From Schaalia sp. Marseille-Q2122 (lineage in GTDB: Bacteria; Actinomycetota; Actinomycetes; Actinomycetales; Actinomycetaceae): a stretch of 64,000 nt of DNA. A program made the translations under genes and the position numbers. Below are positions 19,845 through 28,251 of the stretch, piece by piece. The first letter of the stretch is position 1. Each line of letters opens with the position of its first letter. The notes beneath the pieces were generated by a model. That model was not told the DNA's origin, ran no database searches, and worked only from the letters and a program-made list of their open reading frames with translations. The stretch covers positions 104,610 through 168,609 of the forward strand of contig NZ_CAHJXR010000008.1 in the NCBI RefSeq assembly GCF_903645355.1, written 5' to 3'.

Positions 19845-20736
19845 ATGACTGAAATCCTCTACTCCACTCCCCAACCCACCGCCCACCCGGCAGGCGGCAG
19901 GCCTCGTCAATCACGCAGGGCCCACCACCCAAGCGGCCCCCGCTGCACCCGCCCCCAGCCTCGACGAAGGCCTGTGGGTCCGCAACCTCACCAAGCACTA
20001 CCACCGCGAAGGCGTGACCGTCGCCGCCCTCAATGACGTCACCGTCCACCTGCCGCGCGGCAGCCAAACCGCGATCATGGGCCCCTCCGGCTCAGGTAAG
20101 ACCACCCTGCTGCACTGCATGGCCGGCATCCTCGCCCCCACCTCCGGCTCCATCCTCATTGAGGGCGTCGAGATCGCAGGCATGAAAGAACGCCACCTGT
20201 CCGCCCTGCGCCTGGAACGCTTCGGCTTCGTCTTCCAAGACGGCCAGCTCCTGCCCGAGCTCTCCAACGAGGAAAACGTCGCCCTGCCGCTCATGCTCGC
20301 GGGCGTGTCACGGTCGGAGGCGATTACGCGCGCCAACGCCCAGCTTGCCGCCTTGGGCCTGGAAGGTCACGGCCCCTACCGGCCCGGCCAGCTCTCCGGC
20401 GGCCAGGCCCAGCGCGTCGCCATCGCCCGCGCCCTCGTCACCAACCCGCAGGTCGTCTTCGCTGACGAACCCACCGGCGCCCTCGACCAGGCCACCGGCC
20501 ATGAGGTCATGAGCGTCCTCACCCAGGCCTGCCGCGCTTCGGGTGCGACCCTGGTACTCGTCACCCACGACGAGGGCGTCGCCCGCTGGTGCGCCGGGCA
20601 GCTGCGCGTGCGTGACGGGCGGGTCATGATGGCTGGCGAGGCCACTGCGGTGGCTGGGCAGGCGGGTCCGGCTGGCGCTCAGCAGGTGCCAGCAGGCGTG
20701 CAGCAGGCACCGATGTTTGCAGGGGGCCAGCAATGA
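19845..20736 (+). CDS. MacB/LolD-type ABC exporter ATPase, N-terminus split by a frame shift
   Basis: The ATPase frame covers at least 20014 (GTG)-20736 with Walker A G-P-S-G-S-G-K-T-T, Q-loop F-V-F-Q-D-G, signature L-S-G-G-Q-A-Q-R and Walker B V-V-F-A-D-E-P. The first strand of the domain (G-L-W-V-R-N-L-T-K-H-Y) lies upstream of that GTG in the same frame, which stays open back to a stop at 19846 but has no ATG, GTG or TTG. The only plausible start, ATG 19845, is in another frame. Removing one base, for example in CCCC at 19869-19872, would join them. A Gln/Ala/Gly-rich tail follows the ATPase. The gene overlaps its permease by ATGA. Confidence 0.82.
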
Positions 20737-22079
20737 GCCAGCTCCTTGTCGCCACCCGAGCACTCCTGCGCTCGCGGGACCGGGCCACCTCGATCCTGAC
20801 CATCCTTGCCCTGGCCCTGCCTCACGCCGTATTCCTCAGCGTCATTGGCGGCGTGTACGCCTTCATGGGGCGCGAAGCAAACCCCATGAACGCGGTAATG
20901 GAGGATCAGCCCTACACCGCGCTGGCCGTCTTCGCGGCCGTCCTCGTTGTCATTCCCGCCCTGTCGATGGGTGCGGCTGCTGCGCGCCTGGGCGTGAGCC
21001 GCAAGGCGCAGGCACTGGCCGTCCAGCGCCTGGTGGGCCTGCCGCCTGCACCCGCTCAAGGCGCCGCCATGCTGGATACTTTGGCACATGCGGCTGTCGG
21101 CATCGCCGTGGGCAGCGTGCTCTATGCGGCCATCTTGCCCGTGTGGCAACTCATCTCCTTCCACGGTGTGCCCCTGTCGATCGGGGAAATGTGGATGGGT
21201 GTCCTCCCTCTTCTGGCCTGCGGGACCATCATGTTGGGACTAACGGCGTTGAGCTCCATCACCGCCATGCGCAAAGTGATGATCACGCCTTTGGGTGTCG
21301 TGCGTCGCACGGACCGCGCGAAGGTGTCCTGGGTGAATATTGTCGTGGCGCTGGTCCTGCTGGCCTTGTGGTTTGGTCCAGGTCAGCTCATCACCCGCAT
21401 GGATCTGGGTGAAACGCTGGTGCTTACCATTCTCATGGGCTTCTTCGCCGGAGCGATCGCCGTGGTCAACCTCGTGGGGCCGTGGACCCTGCAAATCCTT
21501 GGCCGGATTATTGCCCGCGTGGCGCGCAGGCCTGAGACGCTGCTGGCTGGGCGCCGCATCGTCGAAGACCCGAAGGCCGTGTGGCGCTCTTTTGGGGCGA
21601 TGAGTCTGGTGGGCTTCATTGTGGGCCTGATGATTCCGGCCATGGAATTGGTGCGGGCTGTCTCGCCGGAGGTGACGACCATGCCCGCAGAGATGGCCGC
21701 CCAACTTGAGACCGTCTTTATCGATATCCGCACCGGCCTCTTCCTCACCCTCGGCATGACCGTTGTCTTGGCAGCGATTGCCACCGCCATCCAGCAGTCC
21801 ATTCGCGTCGTCGACACCGCCGCACAGGCTGAATCCCTTGAGCGCATGGGTGCAACAGCCAGCTTCCTGCACCGCAGCCGCCGCCGTGAGGTGGCCATCC
21901 CCGCAGTGGTGACCATTGGTGGTGCGCTGCTGGCGGGCGTGCTATTCATGGCTCCGGTCATGGCCGTCAGCAACCCGGTTGTGCCGCTGGCGGTACTGGC
22001 TGTCACCCTGGTGGTCTCGGTCGTGTTGATTGTCGCAGCCGCTGAAAGTGGACGCTTCTTCGAAAGGAAGACGGCGTGA
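20733..22079 (+). CDS. FtsX-like ABC transporter permease
   Basis: A 448-aa polytopic permease starting inside the ATPase stop (ATGA). Eight or so hydrophobic segments flank a repeated FtsX-like arrangement; A-A-A-R-L-G-V-S-R-K-A-Q-A-L-A-V-Q-R-L-V-G and the later E-S-L-E-R-M-G-A-T-A segment are the paired cytoplasmic regions. With the preceding ATPase it makes a two-gene exporter of the MacB/FtsX superfamily, of the type often linked to antimicrobial peptide or lipoprotein export. The substrate is unknown. Confidence 0.85.
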   Translation: MSQLLVATRALLRSRDRATSILTILALALPHAVFLSVIGGVYAFMGREANPMNAVMEDQPYTALAVFAAVLVVIPALSMGAAAARLGVSRKAQALAVQRLVGLPPAPAQGAAMLDTLAHAAVGIAVGSVLYAAILPVWQLISFHGVPLSIGEMWMGVLPLLACGTIMLGLTALSSITAMRKVMITPLGVVRRTDRAKVSWVNIVVALVLLALWFGPGQLITRMDLGETLVLTILMGFFAGAIAVVNLVGPWTLQILGRIIARVARRPETLLAGRRIVEDPKAVWRSFGAMSLVGFIVGLMIPAMELVRAVSPEVTTMPAEMAAQLETVFIDIRTGLFLTLGMTVVLAAIATAIQQSIRVVDTAAQAESLERMGATASFLHRSRRREVAIPAVVTIGGALLAGVLFMAPVMAVSNPVVPLAVLAVTLVVSVVLIVAAAESGRFFERKTA

Positions 22080-22190
22080 GTGGGGAAGTGATTGGTGGCC
22101 ACCGACTAGTAGCTAGCGATAGCTGCTGATCGGAGACGGATCTGACAAGAGACGTGATCCTTAGGGCGGCTGGTGCTGTGGGCCGCCCCG

Positions 22191-22266
22191 GCGCCCAGGT
22201 GTGCATCCACAACCTGATGGGGGAGCGTAGGCAGGTTTTCTGCCGTGGACGCACACCTGGGAGCGC
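22191..22266. repeat. Dispersed palindromic element, copy 1
   Basis: A 76-bp imperfect palindrome. The left arm GCCCAGGTGTGCATCCA pairs with the right arm TGGACGCACACCTGGGAGC. The central ~37 bases include GGCAGGTTTTCTGCC, itself a small hairpin. It lies between convergent genes, 111 bases after the permease and 57 bases from the toxin stop. Copies 2-5 are at 22917, 39496, 43601 and 49797. Confidence 0.75.
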
Positions 22267-22323
22267 CGATGGGTTGTGCTTTTTGGAGGGACTACTACGG
22301 TGCTGAAGTGATGATGGGCGCAC

Positions 22324-22581
22324 CTATGGGAGAAGGCTGAGGTATTGCGGACGTGCCTTCATAGCGTGAATGATCATTTCGTTGCCACTATCGAAAATCA
22401 AAACGACCAGCTCTAATAATCGTCCATGTGTGTCAAACCCGAGTCGTAATTCTCGTTGCGGATGATCGTCATCAAGAGGGCCAACCCATTGAGGCCAGGC
22501 TGCTGCATAGAGGATATCTGCATCGGTTATTCGGTGAGCCTTCTGGTGTTTGCGAGCGGACTCGTGCAGAGAAATACTCAC
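22324..22581 (-). CDS. Toxin of a type II toxin-antitoxin pair (BrnT-like)
   Basis: An 85-aa protein. The motif H-x-x-K-x-x-x-I-T-D-A-D-I-L-Y-A, a strand R-L-G-F-D-T-H-G-R-L-L-E-L-V-V-L, and the ending I-I-H-A-M-K-A-R-P-Q-Y resemble BrnT-like RelE-fold ribonuclease toxins of Actinobacteria. It starts inside the antitoxin stop (ATGA), so it is translationally coupled to it. The antitoxin comes first, unlike classical brnT-brnA. Activity is inferred from family and context. Confidence 0.75.
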   Translation of the reverse strand: MSISLHESARKHQKAHRITDADILYAAAWPQWVGPLDDDHPQRELRLGFDTHGRLLELVVLIFDSGNEMIIHAMKARPQYLSLLP

Positions 22582-22826
22582 GCGAGGACGGCCTTGCGGA
22601 TGAAGTCTGACCGGGAAATGTGACGTTCCTGAGCTCGTCTATCAACTTCGGCAAGTTCTTCGGGTGTGAAGCGGATGGTGACGACTTGGCTGGGTGCACT
22701 GCCTCGCCCAGGGCGCCCACGGCGGCGTGAACGGAGGAGCTCGACATCATAGCCAGCCTCCGCTTCAGCCACCCACGTTGTGATCTGCTCTTCAGTGACA
22801 GGTGTGCCCTGGATGGTCTCCTTCAT
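22578..22826 (-). CDS. Ribbon-helix-helix (CopG-type) antitoxin
   Basis: An 82-aa protein. The N-terminal half holds the G-T-P-V-T-E-E-Q-I-T-T-W-V-A-E-A-E-A-G-Y-D motif of actinobacterial antitoxins, then a basic linker R-S-R-R-R-G-R-P-G-R-G. The ribbon-helix-helix domain V-T-I-R-F-T-P-E-E-L-A-E-V-D and S-R-S-D-F-I-R-K-A-V ends the protein. It should bind its own promoter and neutralise the downstream toxin. There is no Shine-Dalgarno sequence; the promoter places the transcript start on the ATG. Confidence 0.83.
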   Translation of the reverse strand: MKETIQGTPVTEEQITTWVAEAEAGYDVELLRSRRRGRPGRGSAPSQVVTIRFTPEELAEVDRRAQERHISRSDFIRKAVLA

Positions 22827-22861
22827 ACGAATATCGTATTACGAAATTATGGGACGGGCAA
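22825..22861 (-). promoter_or_regulatory. Promoter and operator of the toxin-antitoxin pair, leaderless start
   Basis: On the minus strand TTGCCC (22861-22856), a 17-bp spacer and TACGAT (22838-22833) put the transcript start at about 22826, the A of the antitoxin ATG. The palindrome ATACGA-ATA-TCGTAT (22825-22839) overlaps the -10 and the start codon and is a natural operator for the ribbon-helix-helix antitoxin. Confidence 0.65.
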
Positions 22862-22916
22862 TGGGAAAGGAATGGAGGCAGATCAGTACGCCTGAAAGAG
22901 GATCTTCATAAAGCCA

Positions 22917-22991
22917 GATCCCACATGTGCATCCAGAGAAGAAAATGGCGGTTTCACTGCCGTTATCCGCTTGGATGCACATGCGGGAGCC
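22917..22991. repeat. Dispersed palindromic element, copy 2
   Basis: 75 bp. The left arm GATCCCACATGTGCATCCA pairs with TGGATGCACATGCGGGAGC. The centre contains GGCGGTTTCACTGCC in the same orientation as copy 1. It lies between the toxin-antitoxin promoter and the 3' end of the DUF523 gene, so copies 1 and 2 bracket the pair within 60-90 bp on either side. The rest of this 281-base gap (22827-23107) shows nothing else. Confidence 0.75.
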
Positions 22992-23107
22992 GAAGGTGGC
23001 GAAGCTGATGTGCGCTAGACAGCGAGTGCTGACCACAGAGCGCTTCACCAAGGTTTCATAGATGGGGACGCGCTGCGTTTCACCAGGTGTGCCAGTATCA
23101 GTGGTTC

Positions 23108-23566
23108 TTAGTCGTCGGCCGGGCGGACCTCAATGCCGAGGTCTTCAAGAGTGGCCGCGAGGACCCCTTCGCCAGCGATCCGCTGCCCGGTGTGCGTGCC
23201 ATCGTAGATCTGGGTACAGCCACACGAGGGGCTGCGATCTTGCAAGATCGCCTCACGTGCGCCGAGCTCACGGGCAATGCGGGCGACCTCCTGAGCTCCA
23301 GCAAGAAACTCGGCAGTGACATCTGCGCCAGCAGCAGTCAGCACACGAGCCGTGCCTTCAAGGACATCGCGTCCGCTCCCACCTGTGATCTCAGCGGGCG
23401 GGCGAGGCGTGGGCAGGCCACCCATCACCTCAGCACACACGGGGACGGCATCGCCCTGCTCAACCAGGGCGATGATCGCAGCATCGGGCTTTGCGCGCCC
23501 GTCATAACGGCAGGGCTTTCCCGCCAGGCAGGCGCTCACCAGCAGGGGAGGCACATCATCAGGCAC
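23108..23566 (-). CDS. DUF523 / TudS-like iron-sulfur desulfidase
   Basis: A 152-aa DUF523 protein. Conserved cysteines are in V-S-A-C-L-A-G-K-P-C-R-Y-D-G (Cys13, Cys19), P-V-C-A-E-V-M-G-G-L (Cys44) and S-P-S-C-G-C (Cys115, Cys117). Characterised members of this family (TudS) use a [4Fe-4S] cluster held by three cysteines to remove sulfur from thiouracil-type compounds. Length is typical for the stand-alone domain. It is monocistronic and ends next to palindromic element copy 2. Confidence 0.85.
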   Translation of the reverse strand: MPDDVPPLLVSACLAGKPCRYDGRAKPDAAIIALVEQGDAVPVCAEVMGGLPTPRPPAEITGGSGRDVLEGTARVLTAAGADVTAEFLAGAQEVARIARELGAREAILQDRSPSCGCTQIYDGTHTGQRIAGEGVLAATLEDLGIEVRPADD

Positions 23567-23624
23567 GGCCGACCTCCTTCATGCTCCGGCGCTGTACGAC
23601 ACACTCGCTCCTGGGAAAAGTCTA

Positions 23625-23660
23625 GGCCCGCCGCCCCTGCAGTCACAGGGGTGGCGGGCC
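23625..23660. terminator. GC-rich hairpin and CAGGCC repeats between DUF523 and the ABC importer
   Basis: The stem GGCCCGCCGCCCCTG (23625-23639) pairs with CAGGGGTGGCGGGCC (23646-23660) with a 6-nt loop. It lies between the importer 3' end and the DUF523 5' end, so on the minus strand it follows the importer operon; no strong T run is present. Just beyond it (23708-23746) is a short run of CAGGCC-like repeats. Confidence 0.45.
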
Positions 23661-23777
23661 AGGAAGCTTGGCAATGATCCGTCAGATCGCTGAGCGCACA
23701 CGCGGCGGCCAGGCCAGCTCAGGCCAGGACAGCCCAGGCCAGGCCAAGCGGAGCGTCACTCAGTGCCACAAACGCAA

Positions 23778-24524
23778 TCAGTGCAAGAAACGCGCCAGGA
23801 ACTCGCGCGTGGCCGGCTCAAGCGGATCGTCAATCACCTGCTCAGGCGGCCCCTGCTCGACAATGCGCCCATGCTGCAAGAACACCACGCGATCAGCCGC
23901 CGATCGGGCGAAGCTGATCTCGTGAGTTGCCATCAAGATCGTGCCACCCTGCTCCTTGACCTCACGAACCAGGTCAAGCACCTCGCCCACCAGAATTGGG
24001 TCAAGGGCAGCGGTGATCTCATCAAGCAACAAAAGCTCAGGGTTGGTGGCCAGGGCGCGTGCGATGGCCACACGCTGCTGCTGACCGCCCGACAAGCGAT
24101 CAGGGAACTCCTGAGCCTTCGCATCCAAACCAATGCGGGTCAGCAGCTCCATGCCGCGCACCTCGGCCTCTTCACGGGTCTGCTTATGAACCATGCGCGA
24201 CGCCAGGGTGACATTATCCAGTACCGACATGTGCGGGAAGAGGTTGTAGTGCTGAAAGACCACGCCAATGCGGGCGCGCACAGCGTCAGCATCTATACGC
24301 GGGTCAGTAATGTCCTCACCCGAAAGGAAAATCTGACCATCATCAACCCGCTCCAGCAGGTTCGCACAGCGCAACAGCGTGGACTTGCCGGACCCCGAAG
24401 CGCCGAGCAGGACGACGACCTCGTGAGACTGGACGGACAGATCCAGGCCACGCAAAACCATATTGGAACCGAAACTTTTGACGACACGTTGAACGTCGAG
24501 GACGGGGGTGGTGGGCGTGCTCAT
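23778..24524 (-). CDS. Polar amino-acid ABC transporter ATPase
   Basis: A 248-aa ATPase of the GlnQ/HisP type: Walker A G-A-S-G-S-G-K-S-T, Q-loop V-V-F-Q-H-Y-N-L-F-P-H (the -N-L-F-P-H- stretch is typical of amino-acid importers), signature L-S-G-G-Q-Q-Q-R and Walker B L-L-L-L-D-E. The usual D-E-P-T-S-A-L-D-P reads D-E-I-T-A-A-L-D-P, a known actinobacterial variant. Its start abuts the permease stop, so permease and ATPase are coupled. Confidence 0.93.
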   Translation of the reverse strand: MSTPTTPVLDVQRVVKSFGSNMVLRGLDLSVQSHEVVVLLGASGSGKSTLLRCANLLERVDDGQIFLSGEDITDPRIDADAVRARIGVVFQHYNLFPHMSVLDNVTLASRMVHKQTREEAEVRGMELLTRIGLDAKAQEFPDRLSGGQQQRVAIARALATNPELLLLDEITAALDPILVGEVLDLVREVKEQGGTILMATHEISFARSAADRVVFLQHGRIVEQGPPEQVIDDPLEPATREFLARFLH

Positions 24525-25408
24525 CAGACGGCACCTCCCATCTGTTCGCGGCGGCGCAGGCGATCCGTGTACCAGTCGGTGAAGCGGATCAGCGGCCAGC
24601 TCAGGATGATAAACAGCAGGCCAGCAACAATGTAGCTGGTGTAGTTAAAGGTCGACGCCGTGTAAATCTGGGCGGCGCGAATCGCATCCGTCGCGCCCAG
24701 CACGGAAATCAGGCCCACGTCCTTTTGCATGGCAATGAAGTCATTCATCAGTGCTGGTGTCACCTTACGCACCGCCTGGGGAACCACAATGTGGCGCAGG
24801 GTCTGACCGTGGCTCAAGCCCAGGGAGCGGGCGGCCGCACGCTGGGAGGGGTGGACGGACTCCAGGCCCGCGCGCAACACCTCCGACACGTAGGACGAGT
24901 AGGTGAGGATAATGGCGATCGTCCCCAGCACCTCAACGGGAATACGCTGAGAGGGATTCAAGCCCGGCACGCCAAAACCGATGATGAACAGCACGAGGAG
25001 CAGGGGGACGCCTCGGAAAATGTCGGTGTAGGCAGCGGCGAGGAAACGGATCGGGAAGAAGATCGGGCCACCCAGGGTGCGGGCTACGGCCAGCAGGGTC
25101 GACAAGATGGCCACACCGATCGCGGCCACAATGAGCATCCGCAAGTTCAGCCACAGGCCGTCCAGGACCTTCGGGAAGGAGCGGGCGAAGTGTTCGGGGG
25201 AGAAGAAGGTCTGTTGGACCAGGGCCCAGCCCGGCGAGTTCGCCAGCACCCACCAGATGGCGCCGGCGAAGACGAGGAAGGAAACGACCGAAAGAGCGAA
25301 AGAACGTCGGGCCTTAGAACGCCTATAGGTGCGACGACCGAGCTCGATATCAGAGATCTCGAGCTCGGTCGCCATAACCTCAGGATCAGGCTGCACGGTT
25401 GAGCGCAC
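24524..25408 (-). CDS. Polar amino-acid ABC transporter permease (HisM/GlnP type)
   Basis: A 294-aa permease. A cytoplasmic N-terminus of ~38 residues is followed by about six helices; the EAA loop R-A-A-A-R-S-L-G-L-S-H-G-Q-T-L-R-H-I-V-V-P-Q-A is clear near residue 205. Y-T-D-I-F-R-G-V-P-L-L-L near residue 137 is the HisM-family signature. It forms the membrane channel for the downstream ATPase and the upstream binding protein. A homodimer is likely, because only one permease gene is present. Confidence 0.92.
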   Translation of the reverse strand: MRSTVQPDPEVMATELEISDIELGRRTYRRSKARRSFALSVVSFLVFAGAIWWVLANSPGWALVQQTFFSPEHFARSFPKVLDGLWLNLRMLIVAAIGVAILSTLLAVARTLGGPIFFPIRFLAAAYTDIFRGVPLLLVLFIIGFGVPGLNPSQRIPVEVLGTIAIILTYSSYVSEVLRAGLESVHPSQRAAARSLGLSHGQTLRHIVVPQAVRKVTPALMNDFIAMQKDVGLISVLGATDAIRAAQIYTASTFNYTSYIVAGLLFIILSWPLIRFTDWYTDRLRRREQMGGAV

Positions 25409-25443
25409 GCAAGTGTCCTTTGGGAGTATTTAGATTGACGGCG

Positions 25444-26313
25444 TCACTTCAGGACGGGGATGTCCACAGCGAGGGACAGCCACTGCTCCTCAAGCTTGGC
25501 CAGGGTGCCGTCCTCGCGCAGTTCATCCACTGCCTTGGTGACGGGTTCGGTCAGCGCAGAGCCCTTGGGCAGGACGAGGCCGTAGTTGTCGCCATCCTTG
25601 GTGCCTTCGAACTGGCCGACGATGACACCCTTGTCGTCCAGCTGGGTGGCGGAGATGAAGAAGGCGGTGGGCAGGTCGACGACGATGGCGTCAACCTGGC
25701 CGCTCTTGAGGGCCTGGACGACGTCAGCGTTGTTGTTGTAGATCTGGGGGTCCTTCTCGGTGGTGACGTGTTCGGTGAGGAACTGCTGGCTGGTGGAGCC
25801 AGCCTGCACGCCGAAGAGGACGTTCTTCAGGTCAGCCACGGACGCGGCCTTTTCCGCGTTGGTGCCCTTCACGGTGAGGACAGCCTGGGAGGTCGTGTAG
25901 TAGGGGCTGGAGAAGTCCACGGCGTTGCGGCGCTCATCGGTGATGGAGAACTGCTGGAGGTTGAAGTCCCAGTCCTTCGCGCCGGGGGTGATGGCCGAGT
26001 CGAAGGTGGTGCGGGTCCACACCACGTCTTCCTTGGCGAAGCCGAGCTTTTCGGCGACAGCGTAGGCGACGGCTGCTTCGAAGCCTTCGCCGGAGGCAGG
26101 GTCGTCATTTTGGACCCAGGGGACGTAGGCGGGTTCGCCGGTGGCGATGGTGAGCTTACCTTCGGTGACGGTAGCCAGGCCGGTGGAGCTGCTGGTGGCA
26201 GCGCCTTCGGTAGAGGGGGCGGTGTCAGCAGAGCCGCCGCTGCAGGCGCCAAGTGCGAGGGTGGCGACTGCTCCAAGAGCAACGAGCGAGCGGAACGTGC
26301 GGGACACGGACAT
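25444..26313 (-). CDS. Amino-acid ABC transporter substrate-binding lipoprotein
   Basis: A 289-aa lipoprotein. The signal peptide ends in the lipobox L-G-A-C at about Cys22, followed by a Ser/Thr/Ala-rich linker to ~48 and then a periplasmic-binding-protein class 3 fold (G-K-L-T-I-A-T-G-E-P-A-Y, A-V-D-F-S-S-P-Y-Y, A-G-S-T-S-Q-Q-F). I moved the start to the ATG at 26313, with GGAGG six bases upstream; the frame runs on to 26442 but that part is not a signal peptide. It is the first gene of the binding protein-permease-ATPase operon. Confidence 0.92.
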   Translation of the reverse strand: MSVSRTFRSLVALGAVATLALGACSGGSADTAPSTEGAATSSSTGLATVTEGKLTIATGEPAYVPWVQNDDPASGEGFEAAVAYAVAEKLGFAKEDVVWTRTTFDSAITPGAKDWDFNLQQFSITDERRNAVDFSSPYYTTSQAVLTVKGTNAEKAASVADLKNVLFGVQAGSTSQQFLTEHVTTEKDPQIYNNNADVVQALKSGQVDAIVVDLPTAFFISATQLDDKGVIVGQFEGTKDGDNYGLVLPKGSALTEPVTKAVDELREDGTLAKLEEQWLSLAVDIPVLK

Positions 26314-26561
26314 GAGGGGCCTCCATGAGTGGGTCGGCGGTGATGTCAGCCCTGGCGGAAGTGCTCCCGATCTTTTATGGCTGGTGGGCCGAGGTGACCG
26401 GGGTGGTTCGGAATGACCGGGTTGGTCGGGCCGCGAGGGCACGTTAAACGCTAGTATCTGCGCGGTTTTCCTGTCAGCAGCGTCCGGAGGATGGAACTTT
26501 GGAAATTTGAGGACTGGAGGACGAGGGTGGTGGGGGTGGTGCTGTATCTTCCTTGGGGGCG

Positions 26562-27389
26562 TTATCTGCCTTGGAGTTCTTCGGCGGTATCGGTTAAGTA
26601 TCCTCGAGCCTTACGTACCTCGAAAGGTGCTGATCGTTCCCGGGTGATCATTGCACCTGGGACGGTGAGAACCTCCCCAGTGACAGGGTGAGTGATGGTG
26701 GCTGTCCATGTGGTTTCCAAGGTGACGGTTTGTGAGGGGAAGGGCTGCTGGTAGGTGTGGCGTAGTCGTGAAATGGGGTAGGGGCCTGATGGGTCGGTGG
26801 TGATCAGGGGAGGGAGGCCATCACCGAAGTCATACTTGTAGGAGCTTGCCGAAAAACTCACTGTGACGTCGTAGCCTAGGATGTGGAGTGTTTCTGAGCG
26901 GGTGGGTTGGGTGGCATGAACCAGAGTGGGGACGCCAACGTAGGCGCGCAGGTGAGGTTGGACTTGTAGTCCTGCGCCTTCGATTCTTGCTTGCGATAGG
27001 GTGTGGTAGAGAAGGTCGATGGGTGGGATTTCTTCTGGTGGTGATTCGTCGGGGAAGTTAATGGGGCAGATGTCGCCACCGCCCCATATGCCGCCGTGGA
27101 TCTGGCCAGTGCAGCCTACATTGACGTTCTTGGGCAGTGCGCGTCGGCCAAGCTCGGCCTGAACTTCACCGGGAGCAAGATCAGGGGCAGAGTAAGCTCC
27201 ATCGCGGGATTCTCCTCTTTCAATGCCTACCGCTACAGTTCCGGTGTTTCCATCTGTTGTCGCTTCAGAAAACACGCTGAAAGGTGTGTCTTCTGACGAG
27301 GTGCGAGGATGTTGGAGCAGCAGGCCAGGAAGGAATGCGCTGTGAATCATGAGTGCGACTGGCAGAATTGAGCGGAGTGCTTTACTCAT
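26562..27389 (-). CDS. Secreted hypothetical protein with a PKD-like region
   Basis: A 275-aa protein. An N-terminal hydrophobic segment (about 8-26) acts as signal peptide or anchor. The middle has two Cys (N-V-G-C and G-D-I-C-P-I) that could form a disulfide. The second half carries S-Y-K-Y-D-F-G-D-G followed by R-H-T-Y-Q-Q, the look of a PKD-type beta-sandwich. The start overlaps the DUF6318 lipoprotein stop by ATGA. Proteins of this form often accompany DUF6318 genes in Actinomycetaceae. Function unknown. Confidence 0.7.
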   Translation of the reverse strand: MSKALRSILPVALMIHSAFLPGLLLQHPRTSSEDTPFSVFSEATTDGNTGTVAVGIERGESRDGAYSAPDLAPGEVQAELGRRALPKNVNVGCTGQIHGGIWGGGDICPINFPDESPPEEIPPIDLLYHTLSQARIEGAGLQVQPHLRAYVGVPTLVHATQPTRSETLHILGYDVTVSFSASSYKYDFGDGLPPLITTDPSGPYPISRLRHTYQQPFPSQTVTLETTWTATITHPVTGEVLTVPGAMITRERSAPFEVRKARGYLTDTAEELQGR

Positions 27390-28063
27390 TTCTCCTTACT
27401 CCCTTCAGCGCCTGTGATCTTCCACATGCCATCGAACTGGCGCATCTGAAGATGGAATTGTCCTTTTGCTCCTTCATATTTCTTGAGGGTGACACCGTCG
27501 TAGACATTGTGGTCACTATCTTGAACATGAAGGATCGTGTCCCACAGTCCTGGATGGAGGGGGGACTCGATAGCGGGCTCAATGTGAAGGACGCGATTAT
27601 TGACATGCTCAACCCACCCCCCATTTGATCGATATTTGTCGGTCCGGTCTGCCATCCCCAGGCACCATCCGCAGGATTCGGCGCTGATAGACCGCAGTAG
27701 GCTGGTATCGCCGCTGAGCCAGGTGTAGTCCAGAACCTCAACAAAGTATTCCGCGAAGGCTTCTGCTCCGTTTTGGTCGTAGACCTTAGCGACTTCTGGG
27801 AGTTCAGGAGGGGTAAGTTCGTAGATACTTTCGGGTCGGAGGAGCTTGCCTTCAGGGCTGACCTCGTAGTGGCCGGACATGACTATATCGGCGGAGGTGG
27901 CCTTTCTCGATTGCGTGCTGCTTCCGGATTGTTCTGGCTTGAAGAAGGGGATTTCCGATATCGGCCGGTCGTCTTGGGCGCAGCCAGCGATGAGGGCCGC
28001 AGAACTGAGCATGATGAGAGCGCAGAACGTCGCAGTTTTTTGTGAAGCATGAAACCTAGTCAT
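27386..28063 (-). CDS. DUF6318 family lipoprotein
   Basis: A 225-aa lipoprotein. The signal peptide ends L-I-A-G-C (Cys28). The mature part has Y-E-L-T-P-P-E-L-P-E-V-A-K, then A-E-A-F-A-E-Y-F-V-E-V-L-D-Y and the pair S-A-E-S-C-G-W-C, which match DUF6318 as I know it. It faces the cell exterior and is co-translated with the PKD-like protein that follows. Base composition is less GC-rich than the neighbouring core genes, which fits acquired or fast-evolving genes. Confidence 0.75.
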   Translation of the reverse strand: MTRFHASQKTATFCALIMLSSAALIAGCAQDDRPISEIPFFKPEQSGSSTQSRKATSADIVMSGHYEVSPEGKLLRPESIYELTPPELPEVAKVYDQNGAEAFAEYFVEVLDYTWLSGDTSLLRSISAESCGWCLGMADRTDKYRSNGGWVEHVNNRVLHIEPAIESPLHPGLWDTILHVQDSDHNVYDGVTLKKYEGAKGQFHLQMRQFDGMWKITGAEGSKEK

Positions 28064-28216
28064 GTTGCCACGCTACAACGCTGAGGTCTGTTTCCGAAGG
28101 CGAACCGAAAATCTGTGGATAACGTGGGAATCGGCCTGAGTGAACCATCCTTTCAGGTTTCACCCCGGAACAAAACCCAGGACGGCTCAGAACGAATCCG
28201 TACAAAAGGTCTTCTA

Positions 28217-28245
28217 TTGACACTGAGGTGATTCGTCTGTAGAGT
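28217..28245 (+). promoter_or_regulatory. Strong sigma-70 type promoter without a following gene
   Basis: A perfect TTGACA (28217-28222), a 17-bp spacer and TAGAGT (28240-28245) predict a start near 28252. No open reading frame follows on this strand before the hairpin at 28301-28335. Confidence 0.6.
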
Positions 28246-28251
28246 CATAGC

